Assembly: GCF_034424175.1 (NCBI RefSeq)
Contig: NZ_CP139986.1
Span: 3,844,001-3,908,000, forward strand
Source of the DNA: Kluyvera intermedia
Lineage (GTDB): Bacteria; Pseudomonadota; Gammaproteobacteria; Enterobacterales; Enterobacteriaceae
Direction: 5' to 3'
DNA length: 64,000 nt
The stretch's first letter is position 1. Each line of letters begins with the position of its first letter. A program made the position numbers and the translations under genes. Below are positions 52,557 through 61,790 of this stretch, piece by piece. The notes beneath the pieces are model-generated. The model was not told the DNA's origin. It did not search any database and saw only the letters and a list, made by a program, of their open reading frames with translations.

Positions 52557-53177
52557 ATGACTTACACAGTAGCGTTAACAGGCGGCATTGGTAGCGGTAA
52601 GAGCACGGTCGCAGATGCTTTTTTTCGCCTGGGAATTTACGTTATTGATGCAGATATTCTCGCACGCCAGGTCGTTGAACCGGGTACGCCAGCGCTTGCT
52701 AAGATAGCTGAATATTTTGGTCCACAGATTTTAACGTCTGAAGGTGCGCTTAATCGTCGGGTTTTACGCGAACGTATTTTTGCTCATCCTGATGATAAAA
52801 GTTGGTTAAACGCCCTCCTGCATCCTTTGATTCAACAGGAAACACAGCGCCAGTTTGCGCAGGCCACGTCGCCCTATGTGCTCTGGGTGGTCCCATTGCT
52901 GGTAGAAAACAAACTCTATCATCGGGCAGATCGTGTGCTGGTCGTCGATGTCTCGCGCGACACTCAACTTCACCGAACCATGCAGCGTGACCAGGTGTCA
53001 CGAGAGCATGCGGAAAATATTCTTGCAGCCCAGGCCTCTCGTGAAGAGCGTCTGGCCGTGGCTGATGACGTTATTAATAACAACGGCACACCAGATGCAA
53101 TCGCATCGGATGTCGCTCGCTTGCACGCACTTTATCTTAGACTTGCGTCGCAGGCTGTATCACAGGAAAAATCGTAA
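52557..53177 (+). CDS. coaE: Dephospho-CoA kinase
   Basis: Last step of coenzyme A synthesis: phosphorylates the 3'-hydroxyl of dephospho-CoA. The 206-aa P-loop kinase has Walker A GGIGSGKS (residues 9-16), the DADILARQ region for substrate binding and a lid (about 120-150). TAA and ATG overlap at the junction with zapD (TAATG). In E. coli the same coaE-zapD-yacG order is found. Confidence 0.97.
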   Translation: MTYTVALTGGIGSGKSTVADAFFRLGIYVIDADILARQVVEPGTPALAKIAEYFGPQILTSEGALNRRVLRERIFAHPDDKSWLNALLHPLIQQETQRQFAQATSPYVLWVVPLLVENKLYHRADRVLVVDVSRDTQLHRTMQRDQVSREHAENILAAQASREERLAVADDVINNNGTPDAIASDVARLHALYLRLASQAVSQEKS

Positions 53178-53920
53178 TGCACACCCACATCCTTTTTGAG
53201 CATCCTTTAAATGAAAAAATGCGTACCTGGCTGCGTATTGAATTTCTGAATGAGCAATTGAATGCCAATTTACCCATCAGGGATCACGCCAGCGCGCTGC
53301 ATTTTTTTCGTAATTTAGGGGATTTACTGGATGTGTTCGAGCGCGGCGATATCCGCACTGAACTCCTCAAAGAACTAGAACGTCAGCAACGTAAGCTCAA
53401 TGCCTGGACTGAAGTTGCCGGCGTTGATCTTGGTCGAATTGATGCCTTGCGCCAGCAGCTCAAAAACAGCAGCAGTATTCTAATGGCAGCGCCGCGTATC
53501 GGGCAATTTCTGCGTGAAGACCGCCTGATTGCACTGGTACGCCAGCGACTGAGCATTCCCGGCGGCTGCTGTAGTTTCGATTTACCGACCCTGCATGTGT
53601 GGCTACATTCAAAACAACATCAACGCGATGCACTGGTCGAATCATGGCTAGACAGTCTGGAGCCGTTGAACCAGGCGCTGACGCTAATTTTGGATCTGGT
53701 GCGTAACTCTGCCCAGTTCCGTAAACAAACCAGTCTGAACGGTTTTTATCAGGACAACGGTGACGATGCGGACCTTCTGCGACTGAAACTGGATCTGGTA
53801 TCACAGCTCTACCCGCAAATTTCGGGCCATAAGAGCCGCTTCGCCATTCGTTTTATGCCGCTGGATAGCGAGAATGGTGTGGTGCCTGAACGTCTGGATT
53901 TTGAACTAGCGTGCTGCTAA
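53177..53920 (+). CDS. zapD: Cell division protein ZapD
   Basis: 247-aa cytoplasmic FtsZ-associated protein that bundles FtsZ filaments and stabilises the Z-ring. It is mainly helical at the N-terminus (EHPLNEKMRTWLRIEFL) with a C-terminal beta domain. Length matches E. coli ZapD. It is translationally coupled to coaE and 9 bp from yacG. The FtsZ partner gene is in this same window (59309-60463). Confidence 0.95.
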   Translation: MHTHILFEHPLNEKMRTWLRIEFLNEQLNANLPIRDHASALHFFRNLGDLLDVFERGDIRTELLKELERQQRKLNAWTEVAGVDLGRIDALRQQLKNSSSILMAAPRIGQFLREDRLIALVRQRLSIPGGCCSFDLPTLHVWLHSKQHQRDALVESWLDSLEPLNQALTLILDLVRNSAQFRKQTSLNGFYQDNGDDADLLRLKLDLVSQLYPQISGHKSRFAIRFMPLDSENGVVPERLDFELACC

Positions 53921-53929
53921 GGAGTGATG

Positions 53930-54124
53930 ATGTCAGATGTAACAACGGTTAACTGCCCGACCTGCAACAAACTGGTAATCTGGGGCGAACAGAGCCCGTT
54001 CCGCCCGTTTTGCTCTAAACGCTGCCAGCTGATTGATCTTGGCGAATGGGCGGCAGAAGAGAAGCGCATCCCAAGCAGCAGCGACCTCTCCGACAGCGAT
54101 GGCTGGAGTGAAGAACAGCAGTAA
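53930..54124 (+). CDS. yacG: DNA gyrase inhibitor YacG
   Basis: 64-aa zinc-ribbon protein that in E. coli binds GyrB and blocks DNA binding by gyrase. The zinc ligands are CPTC (residues 9-12) and CSKRC. ATG 53930 is 5 nt from AAGGAG and is preferred over ATG 53927 and GTG 53924, which are too close. The acidic C-terminus (SSDLSDSDGWSEEQQ) is intact. Confidence 0.93.
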   Translation: MSDVTTVNCPTCNKLVIWGEQSPFRPFCSKRCQLIDLGEWAAEEKRIPSSSDLSDSDGWSEEQQ

Positions 54125-54175
54125 CGTGTAGTGTCCCCGAAGTCGGCGCAAGCGACTGGCCCGCGCGACTTCGCG

Positions 54176-54301
54176 CACATTGCCGGATGGCGGCTTCGCC
54201 TTATCCGGCCTACAACGGCTGCCGAATCGTAGATACTGTGAATACCCGCAATGGGTGGCCTTCCAATCGGTAGCCCGGCCAAGCGCAGCGCCGCTGGGAA
54301 C
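54176..54301. repeat. REP-like elements between yacG and mutT
   Basis: GCCGGATGGCGGCTTCGCC ... TATCCGGC (about 54182-54210) is one type; GTAGCCCGGCCAAGCGCAGC (about 54271-54290) is the other, present as a single arm. Both types also occur at 45574-45651. They separate convergent genes. Confidence 0.8.
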
Positions 54302-54311
54302 GCCACCTACT

Positions 54312-54701
54312 TCACCCAAGAATGAGTTTTTCAATCACCGGAGCATTCGCCGGTGGAAACTCCCCGGCGACTAATTCCCGTTGCGCAACCCAGCGCCCCG
54401 GTTGTCCCTCTTTGCCCCATGGTTCCCCTTTCCAACCATCAACCAGCCAGAACCACAGCGTGATGTGGCGATCCGGAAACTGATATTCCAGTTTATCGAA
54501 TTGCTGTAGCGAAGTGACCGTAATCCCCACCTCTTCTTGTAACTCACGAATCACCGCCTGTTCAGGCGACTCCTCCGCTTCAATCTTTCCGCCAGGAAAC
54601 TCCCATTTATGCGCCATGTGCGCATCGGCAGCACGCTGGGTGATATAAATTTCGCCCTCTGCGTTACGAATGATACCGACGGATATTTGCAGTATTTTCA
54701 T
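54312..54701 (-). CDS. mutT: 8-oxo-dGTP diphosphatase MutT
   Basis: Hydrolyses 8-oxo-dGTP and prevents A:T to C:G transversions. The 129-aa protein has a perfect Nudix box from G38 to G59 (GKIEAEESPEQ, then RELQEEVG), with catalytic E53, E56 and E57. It lies downstream of secA on the same strand but behind the secA terminator. Confidence 0.97.
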   Translation of the reverse strand: MKILQISVGIIRNAEGEIYITQRAADAHMAHKWEFPGGKIEAEESPEQAVIRELQEEVGITVTSLQQFDKLEYQFPDRHITLWFWLVDGWKGEPWGKEGQPGRWVAQRELVAGEFPPANAPVIEKLILG

Positions 54702-54715
54702 CGTGTTTTACCCAT

Positions 54716-54743
54716 AAAAAAGGCGCAGTTCTCTGCGCCTTTT
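54716..54743 (-). terminator. Rho-independent terminator of secA
   Basis: GGCGCAG (54722-54728) and CTGCGCC (54733-54739) with flanking A and T runs; on the minus strand six T follow the stem. It lies between secA and mutT. Confidence 0.9.
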
Positions 54744-54759
54744 GATTTCTTATTTGCCC

Positions 54760-57465
54760 TTAGCTCAAACGGCCATGGCACTGTTTGTATTTTTTACCGG
54801 AACCACATGGGCACGGATCGTTACGACCCACTTTGCGCTCACCGGTTTGTTCTGCCAGATCCTGCGCGACCAGCTCATCATCGCTCTGATGGCTCAACTG
54901 CTGCATCTGTGCCAGACGTTCAGCTTCTTCGCGACGCTGCTGTTCCATCTCTTCAACTTCTTCTGGCATACGTACCTGAACTTTGCTCAGCGTACTGATC
55001 ACTTCATATTTCAGTGATTCCAGCATAGAGGCGAACATAGCGAAGGATTCACGCTTGTACTCCTGCTTTGGATCTTTCTGCGCATAGCCACGCAGGTGGA
55101 TACCTTGACGTAGGTAATCCATTGCCGCCAGGTGCTCTTTCCACAGGGAATCGAGAGTCTGCAGCATGACGCCTTTTTCGAAGTGGCGCATCATCTCGGT
55201 GCCCACGACTTCTTCTTTGCGCTTATACACTTCGATGGCATTTTCCAGGATACGCTCACGCAGCGTCTCTTCGTGCAGCTCAGGCTCTTTATCCAGCCAC
55301 TCGGAGATTGGCAGTTCCAGGTCAAAGTCATTTTTCAGACGTTCTTGCAGGCCCGGAATATCCCACATTTCTTCCAGCGACTGTGGTGGAATATGCGCGT
55401 CGATAGTGACTTTGAAGACGTCTTCACGGATGCTGTTGATGGTTTCGCTAACGTCGGACACATCAAGCAGTTCGTTACGCTGACTATAAATAGCGCGACG
55501 CTGGTCGTTAGCAACATCATCATATTCCAGAAGCTGCTTACGAATATCAAAGTTGCGGCTTTCAACTTTACGCTGAGCGTTGGCAATCGCTTTTGTTACC
55601 CACGGGTGCTCGATGGCTTCGCCCGGTTTCATACCCAGTTTACGCATCATGCCAGACACACGGTCAGAGGCAAAAATACGCATCAGCGCATCTTCCATAG
55701 ACAGGTAGAAACGGGAAGAACCCGCATCACCCTGACGACCGGAACGACCGCGCAACTGGTTATCAATACGGCGAGATTCGTGACGCTCGGTACCAATGAT
55801 GTGTAAACCACCTGCTGCCAATACCGCATCGTGGCGAACCTGCCAGTCAGCTTTGATCTTCTCAATTTGCTCAGGGGTTGGATCTTCAAGCGCGGCAACT
55901 TCAGCCTGCCAGCTACCGCCGAGCATAATATCGGTACCACGACCGGCCATGTTGGTGGCGATCGTCACAGCGGCTGGGTAACCCGCTTGTGCAACAATGT
56001 CAGCTTCGCTGGAGTGGAACTTCGCGTTCAGGACGTTGTGCTTAATACCGGCTTTCACCAGTTCGTTTGAAACGACTTCGGATTTCTCAATAGAGATAGT
56101 ACCGACCAGTACTGGCTGGCCTTTCGCGGTACGCTCACGGATATCTTCGATAATTGCCTGAATTTTTTCCGCTTCGGTCATGTAGACCAGATCCGGCATA
56201 TCTTTACGGATCATCGGGCGGTTGGTTGGCACAACCACGGTATCCAGTTTGTAGATGGAGCTAAACTCGAACGCTTCGGTATCTGCCGTACCGGTCATAC
56301 CGGCCAGTTTCTCGTACAGACGGAAGTAGTTCTGGAAGGTGATAGATGCCAGCGTCTGGTTTTCGTTCTGGATATCCACGCCTTCTTTCGCTTCAACAGC
56401 CTGGTGCAGGCCATCGGACCAGCGACGACCCTGCATAGTACGGCCGGTGTGTTCATCGACGATAATGACTTCACCGTCTTTAACGATGTAGTCCACATCA
56501 CGAGTGAACAGCACATGGGCGCGCAGCGCAGCGGTAACGTGGTGCATCATCATGATGTTAGATGGCGAGTACAACGACTCTCCTTCATCCATAATGCCTT
56601 CTTTTACCAGCAGCTCTTCAATCAATACCAGACCACGTTCGGTCAGGTTCACCTGACGTGCTTTTTCGTCTACGGAGAAGTGGCCTTCACCCGTGAAAGT
56701 ATCGGAGTCCTCTTTCTCCTGGCGTACCAGGTGAGGAATGATTTTGTTCATTTTCTTATACATTTCCGAGCTGTCTTCAGCCGGGCCGGAAATGATAAGC
56801 GGGGTACGTGCTTCATCGATCAAGATGGAGTCAACTTCATCCACCAGCGCATAGTGCAGTTTACGCTGTACGCGTTCTTCAGGGCTGAACGCCATGTTGT
56901 CACGCAGGTAGTCAAAACCGTATTCGTTGTTGGTACCGTAGGTAATATCAGCGTTGTAAGCTTCGCGCTTCGCCGGAGCTGGCAGGCCAGACATGTTGAT
57001 ACCCACGCTCATGCCGAGGAACTCGAACAATGGGCGGTTGTTTTCAGCATCACGCTGTGCCAGATAGTCGTTGACGGTGACGACGTGTACGCCTTTGCCG
57101 GACAGCGCATTCAGGTAAGCAGGCAGCGTTGCGGTCAGGGTTTTACCTTCACCAGTACGCATTTCCGCGATGCAGCGGTCATTCAGCACCATACCGCCCA
57201 GCAACTGGACGTCGAAGTGACGCATACCGAATACGCGCTTACTCGCTTCACGCACTACGGCAAATGCTTCAGGGATCAAGCTCTCAACGCTTTCACCTTT
57301 TTCGATGCGCGCACGAAATTCGTTGGTTTTCGCTTTCAGCTCATCGTCGGAGAGTTTTTCCATCTCCGGTTCCATCGCGTTGATCGCGGTAACGGCTTTG
57401 CGCATACGGCGCAGGGTACGGTCATTACGACTGCCAAAAACTTTGGTCAATAATTTGATTAACAT
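54760..57465 (-). CDS. secA: Preprotein translocase ATPase SecA
   Basis: Motor that pushes unfolded preproteins through SecYEG. The 901-aa length equals E. coli SecA. Walker A is in MRTGEGKT (about 102-109), the DEAD-like DEVDSILIDEARTPLIISG follows, and motif VI is QLRGRSGRQGD. The C-terminal zinc site C885, C887, C896 and H897 (CPCGSGKKYKQCH) binds SecB. Translation is controlled by secM upstream. Confidence 0.98.
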   Translation of the reverse strand: MLIKLLTKVFGSRNDRTLRRMRKAVTAINAMEPEMEKLSDDELKAKTNEFRARIEKGESVESLIPEAFAVVREASKRVFGMRHFDVQLLGGMVLNDRCIAEMRTGEGKTLTATLPAYLNALSGKGVHVVTVNDYLAQRDAENNRPLFEFLGMSVGINMSGLPAPAKREAYNADITYGTNNEYGFDYLRDNMAFSPEERVQRKLHYALVDEVDSILIDEARTPLIISGPAEDSSEMYKKMNKIIPHLVRQEKEDSDTFTGEGHFSVDEKARQVNLTERGLVLIEELLVKEGIMDEGESLYSPSNIMMMHHVTAALRAHVLFTRDVDYIVKDGEVIIVDEHTGRTMQGRRWSDGLHQAVEAKEGVDIQNENQTLASITFQNYFRLYEKLAGMTGTADTEAFEFSSIYKLDTVVVPTNRPMIRKDMPDLVYMTEAEKIQAIIEDIRERTAKGQPVLVGTISIEKSEVVSNELVKAGIKHNVLNAKFHSSEADIVAQAGYPAAVTIATNMAGRGTDIMLGGSWQAEVAALEDPTPEQIEKIKADWQVRHDAVLAAGGLHIIGTERHESRRIDNQLRGRSGRQGDAGSSRFYLSMEDALMRIFASDRVSGMMRKLGMKPGEAIEHPWVTKAIANAQRKVESRNFDIRKQLLEYDDVANDQRRAIYSQRNELLDVSDVSETINSIREDVFKVTIDAHIPPQSLEEMWDIPGLQERLKNDFDLELPISEWLDKEPELHEETLRERILENAIEVYKRKEEVVGTEMMRHFEKGVMLQTLDSLWKEHLAAMDYLRQGIHLRGYAQKDPKQEYKRESFAMFASMLESLKYEVISTLSKVQVRMPEEVEEMEQQRREEAERLAQMQQLSHQSDDELVAQDLAEQTGERKVGRNDPCPCGSGKKYKQCHGRLS

Positions 57466-57528
57466 AATAAAATCTCAAACGCCCCGACATTTCGGAGTCA
57501 GAAAAATAAAAGAGTAATACGGCTATTT

Positions 57529-58032
57529 TCAGACGAGGCGTTGCGGTCCAGCGCGGATCCCTTGCACCTGACTAACCCAGGCGGGGATGTTGAAAGCACA
57601 AGGGGATGAAACAGGTAAAACCGCGGCCTCTGCGATAACAACCGGCGGCTGGCTTTCTACGTTCAGTAACGCATTCAGCGAATCAAGCAAAGCCAGGTGC
57701 TGCGCCTGCAACGGCGAAGCGCTTTCCGCAACCGGCAGCGTTGTCGGCACCATGGCAAAAGAGAGATGACGGATAACCGTACGGATGGCATGTTGGTGCC
57801 AGTAATCGACGTTAAAGGAAGGACGACGATTGTTTTCCAGCCGTGCCAGCTGGGTGAAATCTATTTTTTGCGACGGGCTATGATTGCTGGACGTCGCGCG
57901 GGCAGGAAGGGACGACTCGGTATTATTCGCAAGTGCAGGCAGGCCAAATCCAGCAGCAACCATCCCCAAAAGGAGATGAGGCCAGAAGTAGCGTCTACCA
58001 AACTGTCGCCAGCGCGTCAGCATTCCACTCAC
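57529..58032 (-). CDS. secM: Secretion monitor SecM (ribosome-arrest regulator of secA)
   Basis: Exported regulatory peptide whose translation stalls inside the ribosome when secretion is slow, exposing the secA ribosome site. The start is GTG 58032-58030 behind AAGGTGG, giving 167 aa; a GTG 12 bp upstream is less well placed. The long signal region includes PHLLLGMVAAGFGLPALA. The arrest motif is F147, W152, V153, G158, I159, R160, A161, G162, P163. Position 153 is Val where E. coli has Ile. The central part differs most from K-12. Confidence 0.94.
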   Translation of the reverse strand: MSGMLTRWRQFGRRYFWPHLLLGMVAAGFGLPALANNTESSLPARATSSNHSPSQKIDFTQLARLENNRRPSFNVDYWHQHAIRTVIRHLSFAMVPTTLPVAESASPLQAQHLALLDSLNALLNVESQPPVVIAEAAVLPVSSPCAFNIPAWVSQVQGIRAGPQRLV

Positions 58033-58216
58033 GTAATGTTCCACCTTCGTTTTACTGTCATTATTTTATTTTTGCGCCCAGATATTACCATTAATGCGCC
58101 ACTACATCAGTAGGAATGACAAATTGATTGGCGAAAATAGATTAAGAAAGCAGCGGTTGCGCAGGGGTGTCGTCTTTATAAAAAGACAAATGACAGAAAT
58201 GGGAGTTTACAGAGGC

Positions 58217-58270
58217 AAAAAGAAAAAACGACTGGTTCCCTGACCGGAGAGAGTGCCAGGTTGCCAGTCG
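58217..58270 (-). terminator. Rho-independent terminator of lpxC
   Basis: On the minus strand CGACTGG (58270-58264) pairs with CCAGTCG (58235-58229), with an inner CCTG/CAGG stem, and TTTTTTCTTTTT follows. secM therefore needs its own promoter, which must lie between about 58050 and 58217. Confidence 0.87.
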
Positions 58271-58290
58271 AATTTACGAGATGGTCGGGC

Positions 58291-59208
58291 TTATGCCAGA
58301 ACCATTGTCGGTGCTTTGAACGCCAGCGGCAGTTCAGCGTCGTCTTCGAAGGTCACGTATTCCCAAGCTTCCTGTTTTGCCAGGACTGCTTGCAGAAGTT
58401 TGTTATTGAGCGCATGACCGGATTTAAACGCGGTAAATGCACCAATAATGTTGTGACCACACATGAACAAGTCACCGATAGCATCCAGCATTTTGTGACG
58501 AACGAATTCATCTTCAAAACGCAGGCCGTCTTCGTTCAATACGCGATAATCGTCAACAACGATGGCACAATCGAAGCTGCCGCCCAGGCACAGGCCGCGG
58601 GACTGCAGATATTCGATATCACGCATAAAGCCGAAGGTACGTGCACGGCTGATCTGGCGCATAAAAGCGTCTGCGGAGAAGTTCATCGCATAACGCTGGG
58701 TGCTTGCATCAATCGCCGGATGGTTAAAGTCGATGGTAAAGTCCAACGAAAAACCATTGTACGGTTTGAATTCAGCCCATTTATCGCCATCTTCAACACG
58801 AACGGTATCTTTAATACGAAGGAATTTCTTCGCGCAGTTCAGCTCATCAATGCCAGCATCCATCAGCAGATAAACGAATGGCGCAGCACTACCGTCCATA
58901 ATCGGGATTTCTGGTGCATCGACTTCAATAACGATGTTGTCGATACCCAAGCCCGCCAGAGCGGCATTGAGGTGCTCTACGGTAGAGATCCGCACGTCAT
59001 GCTCGTTGACAAGGCAAGTACAGAGCATTGTATCACGCACAGATTTGGCATCAGCCGGAAAATCTACCGGTGGATTCAAGTCGGTGCGACGATAGATGAC
59101 CCCGGTATTTGCCGGCGCAGGGCGCAACGTCAGTGTGACCTTTTTGCCGGTATGTAAACCGACGCCAGTCGCCTGAACGATACGTTTAAGTGTCCTTTGT
59201 TTGATCAT
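58291..59208 (-). CDS. lpxC: UDP-3-O-acyl-N-acetylglucosamine deacetylase LpxC
   Basis: First committed step of lipid A synthesis. The 305-aa zinc enzyme has ligands H79 (STVEHLNA), H238 and D242 (VRHKMLDAIGD) and the active-site His in KSGHALN. The C-terminal tail, which in E. coli is the FtsH recognition site (degraded according to growth rate), ends LAFKAPTMVLA and is retained. It is separated from ftsZ by 100 bp. Confidence 0.97.
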   Translation of the reverse strand: MIKQRTLKRIVQATGVGLHTGKKVTLTLRPAPANTGVIYRRTDLNPPVDFPADAKSVRDTMLCTCLVNEHDVRISTVEHLNAALAGLGIDNIVIEVDAPEIPIMDGSAAPFVYLLMDAGIDELNCAKKFLRIKDTVRVEDGDKWAEFKPYNGFSLDFTIDFNHPAIDASTQRYAMNFSADAFMRQISRARTFGFMRDIEYLQSRGLCLGGSFDCAIVVDDYRVLNEDGLRFEDEFVRHKMLDAIGDLFMCGHNIIGAFTAFKSGHALNNKLLQAVLAKQEAWEYVTFEDDAELPLAFKAPTMVLA

Positions 59209-59308
59209 CGTATAATCTCGCCAAATTAACTATCCAACCGAAGTGTACTATACATTCGGTAGGCCAGTTTAGCACAAAGAGCGCAGATTCCCAAATTCCA
59301 GCTAATTC

Positions 59309-60463
59309 TTAATCAGCTTGCTTACGCAGGAACGCAGGGATATCCAGGTAATCCGGTTCTTTGGTGGTCTGCGGCGTATTGTCGTTAACCACTTTAGCTG
59401 CCGGTTTCTGTTCTTGCGTCAGCGGCGCCATACCGTGTTGCTGATAGCGATCCAGCACCGGTTGTTGCGTCTGCTGCTTGTTCGTCACCAGGGTAATTTC
59501 TGGACGTTTGTCCATACCAATACCGGTGGCAACAACGGTTACGCGCAGTTCGTCGTTCATATCCGGGTCAAGTGAAGTACCGATAACCACGGTCGCGTTA
59601 TCCGAAGCAAACGCACGGATGGTGTTACCGACAGTTTCGAACTCATCAAGACGCAGGTCGAAGCCAGCGGTGATGTTGACCAGAACGCCACGTGCGCCGG
59701 ACAGATCGATATCTTCCAGCAGTGGAGAAGAGATAGCCATTTCAGCCGCTTCTTCTGCACGGTCTTCACCGCTTGCGATACCTGAACCCATCATCGCATA
59801 GCCCATTTCGGACATCACGGTGCGCACGTCTGCAAAGTCGACGTTCATCAGGCCAGGACGAGTAATCAGCTCAGCGATACCCTGCACTGCGCCTTTCAGC
59901 ACGTCGTTTGCCGCGCCGAACGCGTCAAGCAGGGAAATCCCACGACCCAGCACTTTCAGCAACTTGTCGTTAGGAATGGTGATCAGTGAATCCACGTGCT
60001 TGGACAGCTCGGTGATACCCTGCTCCGCAAACGCCATACGCTTCTTGCCTTCAAAGTTGAAAGGCTTAGTCACGACAGCAACGGTCAGAATACCTAAATC
60101 TTTAGCCACTTCAGCAACCACTGGCGCCGCACCGGTACCGGTACCGCCACCCATGCCTGCTGCGATGAAGACCATGTCTGCACCTTCAAGTGCTGCGCGC
60201 AGCGCTTCACGGTCTTCGTCAGCCGCGTTACGGCCCACTTCCGGGTTAGCCCCAGCACCCAGACCTTTGGTAATACCGTTACCAATCTGGATAGTCTGGC
60301 CAACCGCGGTTTTACGCAGTGCCTGCGCGTCGGTGTTGACTGCAAAAAACTCAACACCTTCAATGCGCTCGCGCACCATGTGTTCAACAGCGTTACCGCC
60401 GCCGCCACCGACGCCGATGACTTTAATCACCGCGTCGTTGGTCAGTTCCATAGGTTCAAACAT
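59309..60463 (-). CDS. ftsZ: Cell division GTPase FtsZ
   Basis: Tubulin homologue that forms the Z-ring. The 384-aa protein has the tubulin signature GGGTGTG, the T7 loop region (NVDFADVRTVMSEMG) and a Gln-rich variable linker (NKQQTQQPVL). The C-terminal peptide DYLDIPAFLRKQAD binds FtsA, ZipA and SlmA. It is one residue longer than in K-12, within the linker. It lies 62 bp after ftsA. Confidence 0.98.
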   Translation of the reverse strand: MFEPMELTNDAVIKVIGVGGGGGNAVEHMVRERIEGVEFFAVNTDAQALRKTAVGQTIQIGNGITKGLGAGANPEVGRNAADEDREALRAALEGADMVFIAAGMGGGTGTGAAPVVAEVAKDLGILTVAVVTKPFNFEGKKRMAFAEQGITELSKHVDSLITIPNDKLLKVLGRGISLLDAFGAANDVLKGAVQGIAELITRPGLMNVDFADVRTVMSEMGYAMMGSGIASGEDRAEEAAEMAISSPLLEDIDLSGARGVLVNITAGFDLRLDEFETVGNTIRAFASDNATVVIGTSLDPDMNDELRVTVVATGIGMDKRPEITLVTNKQQTQQPVLDRYQQHGMAPLTQEQKPAAKVVNDNTPQTTKEPDYLDIPAFLRKQAD

Positions 60464-60525
60464 AGTTTCTCTCCGTTTTGTGCCTGTCGCCTGAGACCGC
60501 TAACTGTCTTCGGTCTCTTTAAAAT

Positions 60526-61788
60526 TTAAAACTCTTTTCGTAACCAGCTATTGAGTCGTTTGATCCATGATCCGACCGATGCGGTTACGCGCTTTTCTAC
60601 TTCTGCTTCACCACTCAAGTGGGACTCTTTCCCGTAGTGCAGCAGGCCCACGGCCGTTGAATAATACGGCTCCTGAGCATAGTCCGTCAGACCAGTGATA
60701 TTGAGCGGCGCACCAATACGAACTTGCGTATGGAACACACGCTGTGCGCAAGCAGCTAACCCTTCAATCTGCGCCGCGCCACCGGTCAACACAATCCCCG
60801 CCGCCAGGTGATGTTTCACCCCTTGCTGACGAAGCTGTTCTTGTAACTGTAAAATCTCTTCATTGACGAGGTTCAAAAGCTCGGTGTAACGCGGCTCAAT
60901 GACTTCTGCCAATGTCTGGCGCTGCAGGCTACGCGGTGGACGTCCACCGACGCTCGGCACTTCAACGCTCTCATCTTTGCCCACAATGGAGCCTAACGCG
61001 CACCCGTGGCGCACTTTAATGGCCTCGGCATCGCTCGGCGGCGTACCGAAGGCGTAGGCGATATCGCTGGTCACCACGTTCCCGGCATACGGGATCACTT
61101 TGGTGTGGCGCAATGCGCCGCCAGTATAAACCGCGATATCCATTGTACCGCCACCGATATCAACCACACAGACGCCTAGTTCACGTTCATCTTCCGTTAA
61201 CACGGAATAACTGGACGCCAATCCAGCGAAAATCAGCTGATCAACCTTCATACCACAACGTTCGACCGCTTTGACAATGTTTTTTGCCATATCGTTGTGG
61301 CAGGTAATCAAATGTACCTTGGCCTGCATACGCACGCCGGACAAGCCGACCGGATTTTTGATCCCTTCCTGGTAATCAATCGCGTATTCCTGCGGGATAA
61401 CGTGCAAAACACGGTGCTCATCACGGACACGAACAGATTTCGCCGTATGCACCACGTTTTCAACATCTTCCAGCGTGACCTCTTCTTCTGAGATTGGCAC
61501 CATCCCTATCTCATTTTGACAGCTAATGTGCTTACCGGAAAGCGCCAGATACACAGAAGAGATCTGGCAATCCGCCATCAGCTCGGCCTGATCGATAGCG
61601 CGCTGTACGCATTTCACTACCGACTCAAGGTCGTTCACTCCGCCTTTATCCATACCTCGGGATGGGCAACTGCCAACCCCAATGATATTAATCACTCCGT
61701 CGGGCAGAACTTCCCCTACTAAAGCGGCCACTTTCGCAGTGCCGATCTCCAGTCCAACTACCAGTTTTCTGTCCGTCGCCTTGATCAT
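60526..61788 (-). CDS. ftsA: Cell division protein FtsA
   Basis: Actin-like ATPase that tethers FtsZ to the membrane and recruits later division proteins. The 420-aa protein has phosphate-binding VGLEIGTAKVAAL (about 10-22), VVDIGGGTMDIAVY and the C-terminal amphipathic membrane-targeting helix (WIKRLNSWLRKEF). It is 2 bp from ftsQ, in the dcw operon. Confidence 0.97.
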   Translation of the reverse strand: MIKATDRKLVVGLEIGTAKVAALVGEVLPDGVINIIGVGSCPSRGMDKGGVNDLESVVKCVQRAIDQAELMADCQISSVYLALSGKHISCQNEIGMVPISEEEVTLEDVENVVHTAKSVRVRDEHRVLHVIPQEYAIDYQEGIKNPVGLSGVRMQAKVHLITCHNDMAKNIVKAVERCGMKVDQLIFAGLASSYSVLTEDERELGVCVVDIGGGTMDIAVYTGGALRHTKVIPYAGNVVTSDIAYAFGTPPSDAEAIKVRHGCALGSIVGKDESVEVPSVGGRPPRSLQRQTLAEVIEPRYTELLNLVNEEILQLQEQLRQQGVKHHLAAGIVLTGGAAQIEGLAACAQRVFHTQVRIGAPLNITGLTDYAQEPYYSTAVGLLHYGKESHLSGEAEVEKRVTASVGSWIKRLNSWLRKEF

Positions 61789-61790
61789 TG

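Noticed and set aside
56404..57453. 349-codon plus-strand open frame
   Set aside because: Antisense shadow of secA, with no ribosome site and no domain.
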